From: Tumidithrix helvetica | GTDB taxonomy: Bacteria; Cyanobacteriota; Cyanobacteriia; Pseudanabaenales; Pseudanabaenaceae | NCBI RefSeq assembly: GCF_965232925.1 | Contig: NZ_CBDDRA010000014.1 | Location: 62,001-126,000 of the forward strand | Direction: 5' to 3' | DNA length: 64,000 bases | Shown here: positions 52,901 to 61,121 of the stretch, in pieces | Layout: each line of letters starts with the position of its first letter | Numbering within the stretch: the stretch's first letter is position 1 | Notes under the pieces: generated by a model | Databases searched by the model: none | Told to the model about the DNA's origin: nothing | Seen by the model: only the letters and a program-made list of their open reading frames with translations | Made by a program: the position numbers and the translations under genes

Positions 52901-53555
52901 AGTCGATCCTAAACTCGCCCCTCTTGGCAACTATGGCGGTACGACCCAAACCCATGCGTTACTGCCTGGTAGCGTCGCTCTAGACGCAGGGAATAACGCC
53001 CTTGCTCCAATAGGAACCGATCAGCGAGGCGCGACTCGCATTTTTGGTGGCACGGTTGATATTGGCGCGTTTGAGGCTCAGGGCTTTAGTCTTACACCTC
53101 TAGCGAACACTACACCGCAAAGTACGAATATCAACACCAGTTTTGCGACGCTTTTGGGCGTGCAGGTGACAGAAAACTTTGTGAATAGTCCCATTCCAGC
53201 ACCAGGTATTCTCGTGACCTTCACTTCCTTGCCCAACGGGGCAGATGGTTCATTTGCTGGGAATTCCAGCGTATTTACTAACAACCTTGGCATTGCGATC
53301 GCGCCAGTATTCACGGCAAATGGAATCCCTGGTAGTTACTCAGTTCTAGCAACAGCCAATGGATTTAAACCCGCAACGTTCTCCTTGACAAATAAGACCG
53401 TAGGTGGCTTTGGTGGCGTCTATCCCAGTCGTGAAGATTTAGAAGGACGTCAACCCAAATTGGATGAGAAAGATCTTGAGGATGTAAGCGAAATTCTCTG
53501 TCTCGATCCTGTTTTAGCAAGCGCCCAGACTACTTCCATTCCTCCTTGCAAATAG
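49977..53555 (+). CDS. Large TPS-type secreted beta-helix protein with DUF4347
   Basis: A 1192-residue exoprotein. Signal peptide at residues 1-31 (ending SISAQ). Residues ~32-270 are a filamentous-haemagglutinin-type TPS secretion domain (ITPAQDGTGTVVL, SNLYIINPAGIIFGANASLN). Residues ~335-480 are a DUF4347 domain (SLHIVSEGDSGNFWLG, ANILLYACNLANGD). Residues ~500-1040 are beta-helix coils of the N-S-x-(I/V)-x-x-N-x-A-x-x-G-G-G-I type, including five near-identical 25-residue units. A VDPKLAPLGNYGGTTQTHAL choice-of-anchor-like segment and a Big-1/invasin-like Ig domain (about 1045-1145) follow. A two-partner-secretion adhesin or surface protein is likely; no TpsB pore gene lies nearby. A start at 49959 is also possible. 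Confidence 0.87.
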   Translation: MKLSLEIYRIPAAIAIAIFSGQFIAGSISAQVITPAQDGTGTVVLTNGQRFDITGGTQAGANLFHSFQQFGLDRGQIANFLSQPNIQNILSRVVGGDPSVINGLIQLTGGNSNLYIINPAGIIFGANASLNVPAAFTATTANGIQVGNGWFGMSTSASDLKNLTGTPNAFAFTNPSAPLSQGQTTGVILNQGNLSTPQGQSITLVGGIVINTGTISTPNGKINIVAVPDGKFVRITPEGGVLSLDLPIAAQQELGTSQAITAIDLPKLLTGTGITAPTQTGTSVINGQVFANSGQISILADRYDTSRASLSAANIQQGWNFVFVDGTIANYQTLIDGTKGGSSLTLVNPDQNGIHKITTTLANVTGANSLHIVSEGDSGNFWLGRDFVSHENIARYSSDLQAWRTALSPAANILLYACNLANGDNGAALVQAVKTLTGHEIAASSNRTGSTALGGDWNLEYQTGGQPATVIFSNATTQAYKETLAILTVLNTNDAGANSLRGQIASAIAGDTIRFDTTGTFATPQTIALTTGELGITKNLSIQGTGAGNLTISGNNASRVFNISGAIAVNIDGMTVANGRVSSTQGAGILVNTGATLNLTNSVIANNTIVTANSGSDGAGLANNGTATLTNVTLRNNTAADDGGGIKNAGLLTISNSTISNNTAIGTSGTSGGGGIINVTSGTLNLNNTIVSGNNARVGGGLRNDGTVTIDGVTFSGNTASSFGGAIARTNNSTLAIANSILSGNTAQTGGGFFGIGAVTLTNSTISGNFASNNGGGIANVGAVTLTNSTVSGNSASNNGGGITNIGAITLTNSTVSGNFAGNNGGGIANVGAVTLTNSTVSGNSASNNGGGITNIGAVTLTNSTVSGNFAGNNGGGIFGISNSTITNSTITNNTADADRNGTGDGGGIFRSGGTFTIRNSVVAGNFDRGLQAPDLGSNVVGAGFVNGGNNLIGANDGFAVIFPNSALIGTIANPVDPKLAPLGNYGGTTQTHALLPGSVALDAGNNALAPIGTDQRGATRIFGGTVDIGAFEAQGFSLTPLANTTPQSTNINTSFATLLGVQVTENFVNSPIPAPGILVTFTSLPNGADGSFAGNSSVFTNNLGIAIAPVFTANGIPGSYSVLATANGFKPATFSLTNKTVGGFGGVYPSREDLEGRQPKLDEKDLEDVSEILCLDPVLASAQTTSIPPCK
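52245..52619 (+). repeat. Five tandem 75-bp units inside the TPS protein gene
   Basis: Units start at 52245, 52320, 52395, 52470 and 52545, each encoding G-A-(V/I)-T-L-T-N-S-T-(V/I)-S-G-N followed by an NNGGGI turn. They alternate between two versions (SAS...ITNI and FAG...IANV), so units 2-3 and 4-5 form near-identical 150-bp pairs. This points to recent expansion by recombination and probable length polymorphism. Confidence 0.92.
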
Positions 53556-53586
53556 CAAGCGCAATTGTTTGTGGAAGTTCGTATAA

Positions 53587-53602
53587 CAGCATTCGAATGC
53601 TG
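53587..53602. repeat. 16-bp perfect palindrome between convergent genes
   Basis: CAGCATTCGAATGCTG lies in the 54-bp gap between the TPS-protein stop and the CheW-like stop. It could act as a simple bidirectional hairpin, although no T-run is present. Confidence 0.5.
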
Positions 53603-53609
53603 CGAATAT

Positions 53610-54152
53610 TTAAGAATGCAGAATTCCCGATCGCGCGATCGCTTCTGCTTTCAAAACATATATTACCCTTGGCGCTCGCATCTGTTCTTCTTGATGAAGT
53701 GTCATACAGCCTTTGACATAGGACTTTAGGGTAGTAGGACAAGACTGGGTAGAGGTACTGACCAAATTGGCTGGAACTTTGATCGTGCCTTTAATTTTGG
53801 GGACAGCCACCGCTAAAAAGAGATTCTCCACGTTTAGGATCATGACTTCATACTGATTTACAAAGTCACTTAAGGGTTGTAGCCCCAGCATCATGGCAAG
53901 ATCGATCGTCCAATAAACGCGACCGCGACGGCTCATCAGCCCTAGCACCGTGGAAGGCATATTTGGCACTGGCACAACAGCTTTTGCCTTGACGGATAAA
54001 ACTTCTTGCACGATCTCAGTTTCTAGCGCCGCCAAAATTTGACCGTCCATTTGAAATTCAATAAATTGACGATGTTCGACCTTAATTTCAGACTCTAGCT
54101 CAGGTTGAGGTGATGCTTGTGCTTCACTGACAATTCCGCCATTACTAACCAT
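53610..54152 (-). CDS. CheW-like chemotaxis/pilus adaptor protein
   Basis: A 180-residue protein with an N-terminal ~30-residue acidic leader and a CheW-like domain (about 30-175): RQFIEFQMDGQILAALETEI, VVPVPNMPSTVLGLMSRRGR, VYWTIDLAMMLGL and MILNVENLFLAVAVPKIKG. This pattern is that of CheW/PilI adaptors that couple receptors to CheA-type kinases, in cyanobacteria usually for pilus motility or phototaxis. I chose the ATG at 54152 because GGGAGGG lies 8 nt upstream; the frame extends to 54197. No other che/pil genes adjoin. Confidence 0.85.
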   Translation of the reverse strand: MVSNGGIVSEAQASPQPELESEIKVEHRQFIEFQMDGQILAALETEIVQEVLSVKAKAVVPVPNMPSTVLGLMSRRGRVYWTIDLAMMLGLQPLSDFVNQYEVMILNVENLFLAVAVPKIKGTIKVPANLVSTSTQSCPTTLKSYVKGCMTLHQEEQMRAPRVIYVLKAEAIARSGILHS

Positions 54153-54546
54153 GCGATCGCCCTCCCATTCCAAGTGATTTTGTAAGTAATTTTGCAAGTA
54201 ATTTTTGACTCAAACTCGTAATTACAAGACTTACTTACTGTAACTACATAAATACCTGTTTCTTGACGGGTTGTAAACCGCACGATCGCTGGTTTTTGCT
54301 GATTAAGCGATCGGAAATTACTTTCACCCTGAAAGCGATTGGTATTTATGTAACAAATACTTAGTAAAGTTTGGTAACTTTTTGGGCTATTACCGTAAAT
54401 TTTATTATCTACCTCTTCAGGAATACTTTAAGTCCTGCTAGGCTGACTAACATAACAAATTTTATTTTGGTTTCACCCCTTTTTTTAAATTCCCCAAAAA
54501 TAGACTCGCCAAATTTAAACCGTAAAGAATTTAAACAAAGAAAAAC
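54153..54546. other. Divergent spacer, CheW-like / 106-residue gene
   Basis: This 394-bp spacer must hold the two divergent promoters. It has a small direct repeat (GTAAGTAATTTT and CAAGTAATTTT near 54182-54210). I saw no RNA gene or long inverted repeat. Confidence 0.5.
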
Positions 54547-54867
54547 ATGAAACATTTTTGCGATGAATGGATTTACGAATGGTGCCATACAAATGGTTGG
54601 ACCGATCTATTTATCGAGCGCCATACCAATTATTGGGCTTTTCCACCAGGTGCAGTCATGCCTGAGCCCATCCCCTCATCAACGCTCAGACTGATTAAAG
54701 TAGAAAAAGGTTTAAGCAAAGAAGAGAGAATTTGGTCAATTGCTGCCGTAATGGTCAGTATCAGTGCATTTCTATTGAGCTTTGCAATGAAAAACCCAAT
54801 GCCAGCCACCTTAGCATTTGCCTTCGTGGCAGTTACGGTCGGGCAGATGGAAATTGAAGATTTCTAA
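54547..54867 (+). CDS. Small conserved-looking protein with C-terminal membrane helices
   Basis: A 106-residue protein. The polar first part contains CDEWIYEWCHTNGWTDLFIE and YWAFPPGAVMPEP, with two Cys and many Trp. The C-terminal ~45 residues have two hydrophobic helices (about 61-80 and 84-102). No family recognised. It precedes the REC-PAS gene by 42 bp in the same direction and may be co-transcribed. An A-rich GAAAAAC leader precedes the ATG, without a strong ribosome-binding site. Confidence 0.62.
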   Translation: MKHFCDEWIYEWCHTNGWTDLFIERHTNYWAFPPGAVMPEPIPSSTLRLIKVEKGLSKEERIWSIAAVMVSISAFLLSFAMKNPMPATLAFAFVAVTVGQMEIEDF

Positions 54868-54909
54868 CCTCCTATAGCGATCCTATTTAGGGAGAATAGG
54901 AATTAAGGC

Positions 54910-56121
54910 ATGCGTGTCATATCACCCGATCGGTTTACTATCTTAATCGTAGAGGATAACCCAATAAATCTTAGCGTCTTGTACGAAGCGTTGACTGATG
55001 TTGGGTATCAATTGCAAATTAATACTGATGGGCGAAATGTAGTTCCCCAAACACAGCAAAACCCTCCCGATCTGATTTTGTTAGATGTAATGTTGCCTGA
55101 AATAGATGGGTTTGAGATCTGTCGTCAACTCAAAGCTAACTCATCTACACAAGCAATTCCCGTCATTTTTATGACTGCTTTAATCGAGTTAAAAGATAAA
55201 GTGACTGGGCTTAGTTTAGGGGCAGTAGATTACATTACCAAGCCTTTTCAAATAGCGGAATTACTTGCCCGTTTGCAACTGCACCTACAGTTGTCCCATT
55301 TGAGCAAAACGCTAGAGGAGAAGAACTTAGAGTTACAATCGCTAACCCAAGAATTAGAAGAACGGGTGATGGAACGTACTGCTGAGCTTCTAGAGAGCCA
55401 GCAACGCTACCAGGCCCTAATGAATGGAGCTAGCGATGCCATTCTGTTGGCTGATGTGCAAGGAAATCTGCTTCATGTCAACAAGAAAGCAGAGCAAATG
55501 TTTGGGTACACCCGCAATGAATTAACTCAAATGCATTTGAGTCAACTGCACCCACCAGAAGCATTAATAGAGTCTAAAGCATATTTGTCTGACTTCAGAC
55601 AAGGTGTCACTGACCTACTTTTGAGTAGTACCGCTTTGCGAAAAGATGGTAGTTACATTCCCATAGAAATCACAAGTAGCCTGATCGAAGTAGGCGAAGA
55701 GCGAATTATCCAAGGCATTTTTCGCGACGTGACCGAACGCAGACGGGTTGAATTGGAAAATCAAATACTACAACATCGGATGCAATTTATACTTTCATTT
55801 AGTCCAGCAGTAATCTATGCATGCAGTCCTGAAGGAAACTATAAAGTTACTTTCGTCAGTGAAAATATTTTAGAAGTTATGGGCTATACACCCGAGAATT
55901 TTATACAAGATGCTGACTTTTGGGCTAGCCATATCCATCCTGAAGATACTTCCAAATTTTTTGCAGGTTACGCTAATTTACTGGAGCAGGGAGAGCATAC
56001 TCACAAGTACCGTTTTTTGCATAAGAACGGCAAATATTGTTGGATACGAGATGAAATGCGATTGGTACGAGACCATTACGATGCACCGTTCGAGATTATT
56101 GGGTGTTTTTTTGAGTTTTAA
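54910..56121 (+). CDS. Receiver-PAS-PAS regulator without output domain
   Basis: A 403-residue protein: receiver (residues ~8-125; VEDNPINLSV, phospho-Asp in LILLDVMLPE, Lys in YITKPFQ), a coiled coil (~130-170; LEEKNLELQSLTQELEERV), PAS 1 (~172-290, ending GIFRDVTERRRVE) and PAS 2 (~293-403). PAS 2 breaks off at EIIGCFFEF, where the usual D-(I/V)-(T/S)-x-R-K linker and a kinase or GGDEF domain would follow. No such domain is encoded downstream before the convergent gene at 56198. Either a signalling intermediate or a truncated sensor. Confidence 0.85.
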   Translation: MRVISPDRFTILIVEDNPINLSVLYEALTDVGYQLQINTDGRNVVPQTQQNPPDLILLDVMLPEIDGFEICRQLKANSSTQAIPVIFMTALIELKDKVTGLSLGAVDYITKPFQIAELLARLQLHLQLSHLSKTLEEKNLELQSLTQELEERVMERTAELLESQQRYQALMNGASDAILLADVQGNLLHVNKKAEQMFGYTRNELTQMHLSQLHPPEALIESKAYLSDFRQGVTDLLLSSTALRKDGSYIPIEITSSLIEVGEERIIQGIFRDVTERRRVELENQILQHRMQFILSFSPAVIYACSPEGNYKVTFVSENILEVMGYTPENFIQDADFWASHIHPEDTSKFFAGYANLLEQGEHTHKYRFLHKNGKYCWIRDEMRLVRDHYDAPFEIIGCFFEF

Positions 56122-56197
56122 AAGTGCTGCAACCAAGTTAATTTGTACGCAGGGTAATGCTCGGGATGGTTGAGCGTCTGATATTCGCAGGAACAAA

Positions 56198-57433
56198 TTA
56201 ATGAATCTTGGGCTTTTCGTTAGGAGCAACATAAAAGCTTTCTAAGCATGCCAGTTTCCAAGTCAGGCGAAATCGTATCAGCAGAATCAATAATGCCACA
56301 CTTCCACATAAAATCGATAGGGCTATATTCGTACCTGTCCATTCCACTCCGCCTAGATAATGGGAACCAATCAGGAGGGTGTGAACTACAGCCAAAATTA
56401 AGGCAGGAACTGCGAGAAGATGCAGATATCGCCAGTATTTTCCTAGTTTAAGCGCAATGCGATCGAAGCTGGTAAAAGCCGCAGGAGCCATGCATAATAG
56501 CGCGATCGCACCCAACCAAATTCCCCACCGTTGAAAGGGCAGCATAAAGGCGATCGCATCCAGATTCCATTTAAAAGAATGTTGAACCATATGTAGCGTG
56601 TGGGCAATGGATAATATAAAGGCAGTTACGCCCAAAGCCCGACGATAGCGCAGGGGAAATCCCCATAACTTGCTTATTGGACGCGCAACAAGTGCCAACA
56701 TCAGACAAAATAGCGCCGCATGACCCGTATAATCGACCATCTCACCCGTTCTCAACAATGTGAGAATGCCAATAGTTAGGGTGATCCATCCTCCCATCCG
56801 AAATAGTTGGCTGCGGCGATCGCTGCTCAAAAGCGAAGCTGAAACACCTATACCTAGCATGGAAGGCAAAGTTCCCAAACCAAAGGCAAGCATTACGATC
56901 GCGCCTTTCCAAATATCCCCAGTTTCTGCTGCTTTGAGCTGGGCGATATACAAAAAACCGCAGGGAATAAATCCCCACACCATACCCAATAAAGCAGGTG
57001 TCAGCCAGTGCGATCGCAAAGAAAGTTTAGCCATTGCCGAGCCCAGTCTTTGATGCAGCGATGCGATCGCCATCGGGTTAAACAGGGGAATGCGCGGCAG
57101 TAAGTCGGGCTTAATTTGCAGAATTCCCATCCAAATCAAGAGGCTGCCCGTAAAAATCGCCAACCAATGCCGCAACCCACTATCAATGCCTGCCAGTTGA
57201 CCGCCAGCCACCAGTGCCGATCCTAACGCGCCAATTCCTGCGCCCACCAAGGTATAACTCATTAACCTGCCCAAATTGAGCAACCCATGAAAGTACAGAT
57301 GTCGTTGCCAAGTCTGAGCCGATGACTGCTTGCCAGAGAGTGAAAAAGCTACGGTCACTGGGCCACACATACCAATGCAATGACCAAAGCTCCCTAAAAA
57401 GCCTAAAGCGGCAACCAGCAGGAAATCTAACAC
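56198..57433 (-). CDS. SafE/DsbD-like membrane protein fused to ferric-reductase-type heme domain
   Basis: A 411-residue polytopic protein of two parts. Residues ~1-215 are a six-helix SafE/UreH/DsbD_2 module with GHCIGMCGPV in helix 1 and WGFIPCGFLYIAQL in helix 4, the pair of Cys/Pro motifs typical of CcoS/SafE-type copper or reductant transporters. Residues ~235-400 resemble the YedZ/ferric-reductase transmembrane heme domain (TGHAALFCLM, SIAHTLHMVQH, LHLLAVPALILAVVHTL), supplying three or four helix His residues. It starts with GTG in a TAGTG overlap with the preceding gene, indicating coupling. A role in metal reduction or envelope redox is likely. Confidence 0.83.
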   Translation of the reverse strand: MLDFLLVAALGFLGSFGHCIGMCGPVTVAFSLSGKQSSAQTWQRHLYFHGLLNLGRLMSYTLVGAGIGALGSALVAGGQLAGIDSGLRHWLAIFTGSLLIWMGILQIKPDLLPRIPLFNPMAIASLHQRLGSAMAKLSLRSHWLTPALLGMVWGFIPCGFLYIAQLKAAETGDIWKGAIVMLAFGLGTLPSMLGIGVSASLLSSDRRSQLFRMGGWITLTIGILTLLRTGEMVDYTGHAALFCLMLALVARPISKLWGFPLRYRRALGVTAFILSIAHTLHMVQHSFKWNLDAIAFMLPFQRWGIWLGAIALLCMAPAAFTSFDRIALKLGKYWRYLHLLAVPALILAVVHTLLIGSHYLGGVEWTGTNIALSILCGSVALLILLIRFRLTWKLACLESFYVAPNEKPKIH

Positions 57434-57921
57434 TAACCCCTTCCTGTTGCTACCGTAACCTCATAGGTCAATACAAACGGGCTAAAATCGCCACCAGCTT
57501 TGGGACTACCGCTTAATTTCAGCTCATATCTACCGATTCTGGGAAAGATCACGGTTGCCCCCGGAATTCCTCGATAGCGTTCTACGGAAACTGGCTTGAG
57601 GGTTGGTATGAGTAAAGGGAACATACTAAACGATTTGATTCGCACTTCCAGCCGACAGTCGCACTGCTCTAGAGGAATAATCTCTCCGCCCCTTTTGGTA
57701 AGAGCAATCCACACGAGAGAAGGCTTTCCTGCAACAGGATTATGGCTGGGCTCTAGATGAAATAGACCGCCCACATCCCCAGAGACTTCCACTTCATGGG
57801 CATGGACTTTGGCGGGCAATGAAGACAGGGCAGATAGAGCCAACAAGCATCCCAGACCTAGATTCAAAGGCTTACGAAAAGATTTTTTTAAGGAGCAGGG
57901 AAGGAAGTCGGCGGGGTTCAT
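57433..57921 (-). CDS. Periplasmic protein linked to SodC and SafE
   Basis: A 162-residue secreted protein with a signal peptide (LGLGCLLALSALSSLPAKVHA, cleavage near residue 41). The mature part is beta-rich: HEVEVSGDVGGLFHLEPSHN, ECDCR-like EQCDCRLEVRI, and a final YELKLSGSP...FVLTYEV sheet, an immunoglobulin-like layout reminiscent of YtkA/FixH-type periplasmic metal-handling proteins. Several His at the N-terminus of the mature chain and the Cys-x-Cys could bind metal. I chose the ATG at 57921, which gives a normal signal peptide. Its stop overlaps the start of the SafE-like gene. Family not recognised for certain. Confidence 0.72.
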   Translation of the reverse strand: MNPADFLPCSLKKSFRKPLNLGLGCLLALSALSSLPAKVHAHEVEVSGDVGGLFHLEPSHNPVAGKPSLVWIALTKRGGEIIPLEQCDCRLEVRIKSFSMFPLLIPTLKPVSVERYRGIPGATVIFPRIGRYELKLSGSPKAGGDFSPFVLTYEVTVATGRG

Positions 57922-58029
57922 AAATGCGAACGGATTGGGTAAGTATCGATAACAAAAGCAGGCGGTTTGTAGGGGAGAAGCATTCGGGATCGGTTTATCT
58001 GAATTCAAGAGATTGGTTTCGCCCTCTTC

Positions 58030-58623
58030 TTAAGGTGCGATCGCACCACAGACAATTCTAGCCTTAGCATCGACATTCGGGATCGTAGATTTACCATCAG
58101 CCCCAGCATGGATCAGCATCGCTGTACCACCCTGCTTGAGCAACGAATCTGCCCCTGAGCCAAGACTGACTTTCGGCAAAGTAGCTACCAAAACCCCTGT
58201 GCCATCTTCCTCAACAACGATATTGGGTAGGTCACCTGCGGCACTACCATGCTCGTGACTGCCATGTTTGTCACTATGCTGATGCCTTGGATTTGTCCCA
58301 GTAGTACTGACAGGCTTAGGGTTAAAGTGTTCTCCAGCAGACATAAAACTTGGTGGCTCGCACTTACCTACCTCATGAATATGAATCGCATGTTCGCCTG
58401 GAGCCAATCCTTGGACTTGGACGGTGACGCTCACCCCTTCTGAAGTTTGTAAGAATGTGGCAATGCCAACGAGTTCTTGCTTGGCATTCATTAACTTTGC
58501 GATCGCAATTTTATTACCTGCCTCAGCTGAAGCGATCGCATTAGAGAGCACAAGACTGCTGACAATCCCACCCATGAAACCGCGAATTAAAAATGTAGAA
58601 AACTTTCCAAACAATTTGTTCAT
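58030..58623 (-). CDS. sodC: Periplasmic Cu/Zn superoxide dismutase
   Basis: A 197-residue SodC with an N-terminal signal segment (about 1-33, ending ASAEA). It has the copper ligands in HAIHIHEVGKCEPP, the region SAGEHFNP, a His-rich insert (RHQHSDKHGSHEHGS), the zinc-site AGDLPNIVV, and the C-terminal GTAMLIHAGADGKST and ARIVCGAI with the second disulfide Cys. It converts superoxide to peroxide and oxygen in the periplasm. The His-rich loop is longer than usual and may store metal. It heads the minus-strand operon with the two genes at 57921 and 57433. Confidence 0.94.
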   Translation of the reverse strand: MNKLFGKFSTFLIRGFMGGIVSSLVLSNAIASAEAGNKIAIAKLMNAKQELVGIATFLQTSEGVSVTVQVQGLAPGEHAIHIHEVGKCEPPSFMSAGEHFNPKPVSTTGTNPRHQHSDKHGSHEHGSAAGDLPNIVVEEDGTGVLVATLPKVSLGSGADSLLKQGGTAMLIHAGADGKSTIPNVDAKARIVCGAIAP

Positions 58624-58786
58624 TATGCTACTTTTTACTAGAGTTGTCCGATAAGCTATGCATACAGCCCTTTATGCTGACCTAAAATCTTTATCTATGT
58701 CAAATGACAAGCTGTCAAATATCAAGATTTTACGAGTGGGGCTAAAATATCGCTCACTTCATCTTAAATAGGAGCAATAGAAAAAG

Positions 58787-59554
58787 GTGGAAACCATTAG
58801 CAAAGTTAGAACGATTCCTTCTTCGCTGAAATTGTCGGTGATGTTTAAAAATGTATTTGCCATACTGGGGATTTCGTTTACCTTAATCGGGGGTGTTTCA
58901 TTTATTCTTTGTGCTTCGCTCGTAAATTTCAACTCACTGAGAATTAGCGATCGAGATCCGCAAACGAATGGAAAGATAACCGAAATCATTTCTACGAATA
59001 CAAAAGTCAATAGACAACGCATTTATGAATACCGATTTACATATTCAGTGCAGTCTCAGGATTTTTATGGAGCTTCCTATGATGTTCGGAACAATCTTGC
59101 GCAAGGCGATACGGTATTGGTTATTTATGCCAACACAGATCCGCAGATTTCAGTAATTAAAGGCATGAGTTCTAGTGCAATGCCTATTTGGGTATTGTTC
59201 GTGGTCATGATTTTCCCTGCCACTGGTTTGGGGTTTCTGATATTTACCTGTATTACAGGCTTAAAAAACATCAGACTACTGGAATATGGAGAAGTTGCCT
59301 ATGGAAAACTTCTGAGCAGTGAGCCTACCAGTGGGCGCATTAATAACCGCATTGTTTACAAAATGACGTTTGAATTTACTGTTAGCAACGAAAAGAGAAT
59401 CGCTATTGCCCAAACCCATAAACCAGAGAATCTGAGAGATGAACGGGGAGAACGCCTTGTCTACGATCGCGGCAATCCTTCAAACGCTCTATTGATCGAT
59501 TCACTTCCAGCAGAAGTTAAACTCTTTTTTGATAGACTTGAAAGAGGCTATTAA
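58787..59554 (+). CDS. DUF3592-like membrane protein
   Basis: A 255-residue protein with two hydrophobic helices (about 25-50 and 133-158) separating soluble beta-rich parts. The extramembrane segment has G-K-I-T-E-I...Y-E-Y-R-F-T-Y and QGDTVLVIYANTDPQIS, the usual DUF3592 layout; a second similar segment (GEVAYGKLLS...YKMTFEFTV) follows the second helix. The GTG start has AGGAG about 12 nt upstream; an ATG at 58841 is an alternative. Function unknown. The following beta-propeller gene begins 10 bp after its stop. Confidence 0.75.
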   Translation: METISKVRTIPSSLKLSVMFKNVFAILGISFTLIGGVSFILCASLVNFNSLRISDRDPQTNGKITEIISTNTKVNRQRIYEYRFTYSVQSQDFYGASYDVRNNLAQGDTVLVIYANTDPQISVIKGMSSSAMPIWVLFVVMIFPATGLGFLIFTCITGLKNIRLLEYGEVAYGKLLSSEPTSGRINNRIVYKMTFEFTVSNEKRIAIAQTHKPENLRDERGERLVYDRGNPSNALLIDSLPAEVKLFFDRLERGY

Positions 59555-59564
59555 AGAATCAGTT

Positions 59565-61121
59565 ATGCATCTCATTCTCCATCGTGGTGGCGATCGCTTT
59601 GTGCTCCAGAGTGCTGAGACGGGAATTATCATGGGCTTGATGCTTCAGCCTATTCCTGGTGAGTCGATCAATATGTTTGCCTATAATTTTGGCTCTACCT
59701 ACGGTCGCGATCGATTGCAGAATGTGGCTGACTTCTCTGAGCTAGATTATCTGGAGTTCTTTGCGATTGAGTCTCTAGGATTTTATGACTTCAATCGTTA
59801 CCTCCATAGTCCCAATTACCAAACGATTCACACCTTATTCGCCGCAGAAGCGAAAAACCTTGGCTATAACGACACCCTCGAGAAACCTGCCCCCAATCCC
59901 CTGACACCCATGTGGGAGTTGACCCCACCCAATCCATCTGGTACGTGGAAGGTTCCTGCTTGGGGATTGTGGGTAAACGAGCAGGGTTGCTGGTTGGGCA
60001 ATCGGGATGGGCTCGTCGTGGCAATCGATCGCCAAGGAGAAATTATCCTTCAGCATAAGTTGCCCCAAGCGGTACGCAGTCTGACAGGAAGCGATCGCTT
60101 GCTCTATGCCAGTTGTGACGATGGACAGATCTATGACCTGACGGGAAAACTGCCGCAAGCCGTCTATTCCGCTCGTGGTTCTCACCCACCCTGCAATAAC
60201 TTTCTGCTCCATGCTTTAGCCCTCCACCGCGATCGCCTGCTCATCTTGGATGCCTACGGACATTTGACCTGCTTGGACTTAAATCTCAACCCGATCTGGC
60301 AGCAACAAACAGCAAAGTTATGTGGCTGGTTTTTGGATGCCGACGATCGCGCAATTTATCACGGGCATTCTCGCGGTGTCACCTGCTATGACTGGGAAAC
60401 GGGCAAAATAATCTGGGAAAACACCGTGGAAGCCCCCGTTCTCTGCGGACAGTTGACCGATCGGGAACTCATTGTCGGTACTAGTGGGGGCAAGATTTAC
60501 GCTCTAGAAAAAGTCGGGGATGTTAAGACGCGACAAACCTCCATTCGCACGCTAGCTACCTGTGATGGAGCCGTTTATGCCTGTGCCCGATCGCGAGATC
60601 GGCAAGCTCTCATTGCCGCTGACTATGGGGCAAATCTCTACAGATTCACATCAGAGGGCGAGCTACAGGGAAAGTATCCCACAGGATGCGGAGCGATCTT
60701 AACGATGCGATTGTGGGATACTTCCCTCTATGCGGTGACAACAAATGGTTGTCTTGCTTGTTTCGATCGGGATTTCAAACGGGAAGCGATCGCGACGCAA
60801 TCATTTCCAATGATTGAATCACCTATGCTCTCTTCCCCTGTACCCATCAAAAAGTCAAAACAACGGATCGAAAAATCTTCTAACTTGATTCCAGCTTCGC
60901 CACAAACAATAGAGCAAGGCGTAATTGTGGAGTGCTTTAAGCAAGGTGGCAAACTAAAGGTACGGGCGATTTCGCCTGACTATCATTCAGACTGGAACGT
61001 ACAGTTCCCAACGAAACTGCGGCAGGAGAGCGTTCGCTATCGGGTGGAAGCCTTAGAAGAAGCCAAGCAAGGTGGATTCTATCGCGTTGTGGGACAGATT
61101 CAACCCCTAGAAAAAACATAG
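59565..61121 (+). CDS. PQQ/WD-like beta-propeller protein
   Basis: A 518-residue soluble protein. Residues ~1-95 are a distinct N-terminal part (MHLILHRGGDRFVLQSAETG). Residues ~130-400 hold about seven propeller blades with (I/V)-x-A-(I/L/C)-D-x-x-G-x-(I/L) strand-turn motifs (VVAIDRQGEIILQHKL, LTCLDLNLNPIWQQ, GVTCYDWETGKIIWE). The last ~70 residues are another small domain (VIVECFKQGGKLKVRAISPD). No signal peptide, so cytosolic, unlike BamB. Role unknown, perhaps binding proteins or a cofactor. I prefer the ATG at 59565; an in-frame ATG at 59529 overlaps the preceding gene. Confidence 0.8.
   Translation: MHLILHRGGDRFVLQSAETGIIMGLMLQPIPGESINMFAYNFGSTYGRDRLQNVADFSELDYLEFFAIESLGFYDFNRYLHSPNYQTIHTLFAAEAKNLGYNDTLEKPAPNPLTPMWELTPPNPSGTWKVPAWGLWVNEQGCWLGNRDGLVVAIDRQGEIILQHKLPQAVRSLTGSDRLLYASCDDGQIYDLTGKLPQAVYSARGSHPPCNNFLLHALALHRDRLLILDAYGHLTCLDLNLNPIWQQQTAKLCGWFLDADDRAIYHGHSRGVTCYDWETGKIIWENTVEAPVLCGQLTDRELIVGTSGGKIYALEKVGDVKTRQTSIRTLATCDGAVYACARSRDRQALIAADYGANLYRFTSEGELQGKYPTGCGAILTMRLWDTSLYAVTTNGCLACFDRDFKREAIATQSFPMIESPMLSSPVPIKKSKQRIEKSSNLIPASPQTIEQGVIVECFKQGGKLKVRAISPDYHSDWNVQFPTKLRQESVRYRVEALEEAKQGGFYRVVGQIQPLEKT

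Noticed and set aside
51602..52930. Long minus-strand frames (198 and 237 codons) opposite the TPS protein gene
   Set aside because: Antisense of the tandem beta-helix repeats; Pro/Leu/Val-rich low-complexity text produced by repeat codon bias.
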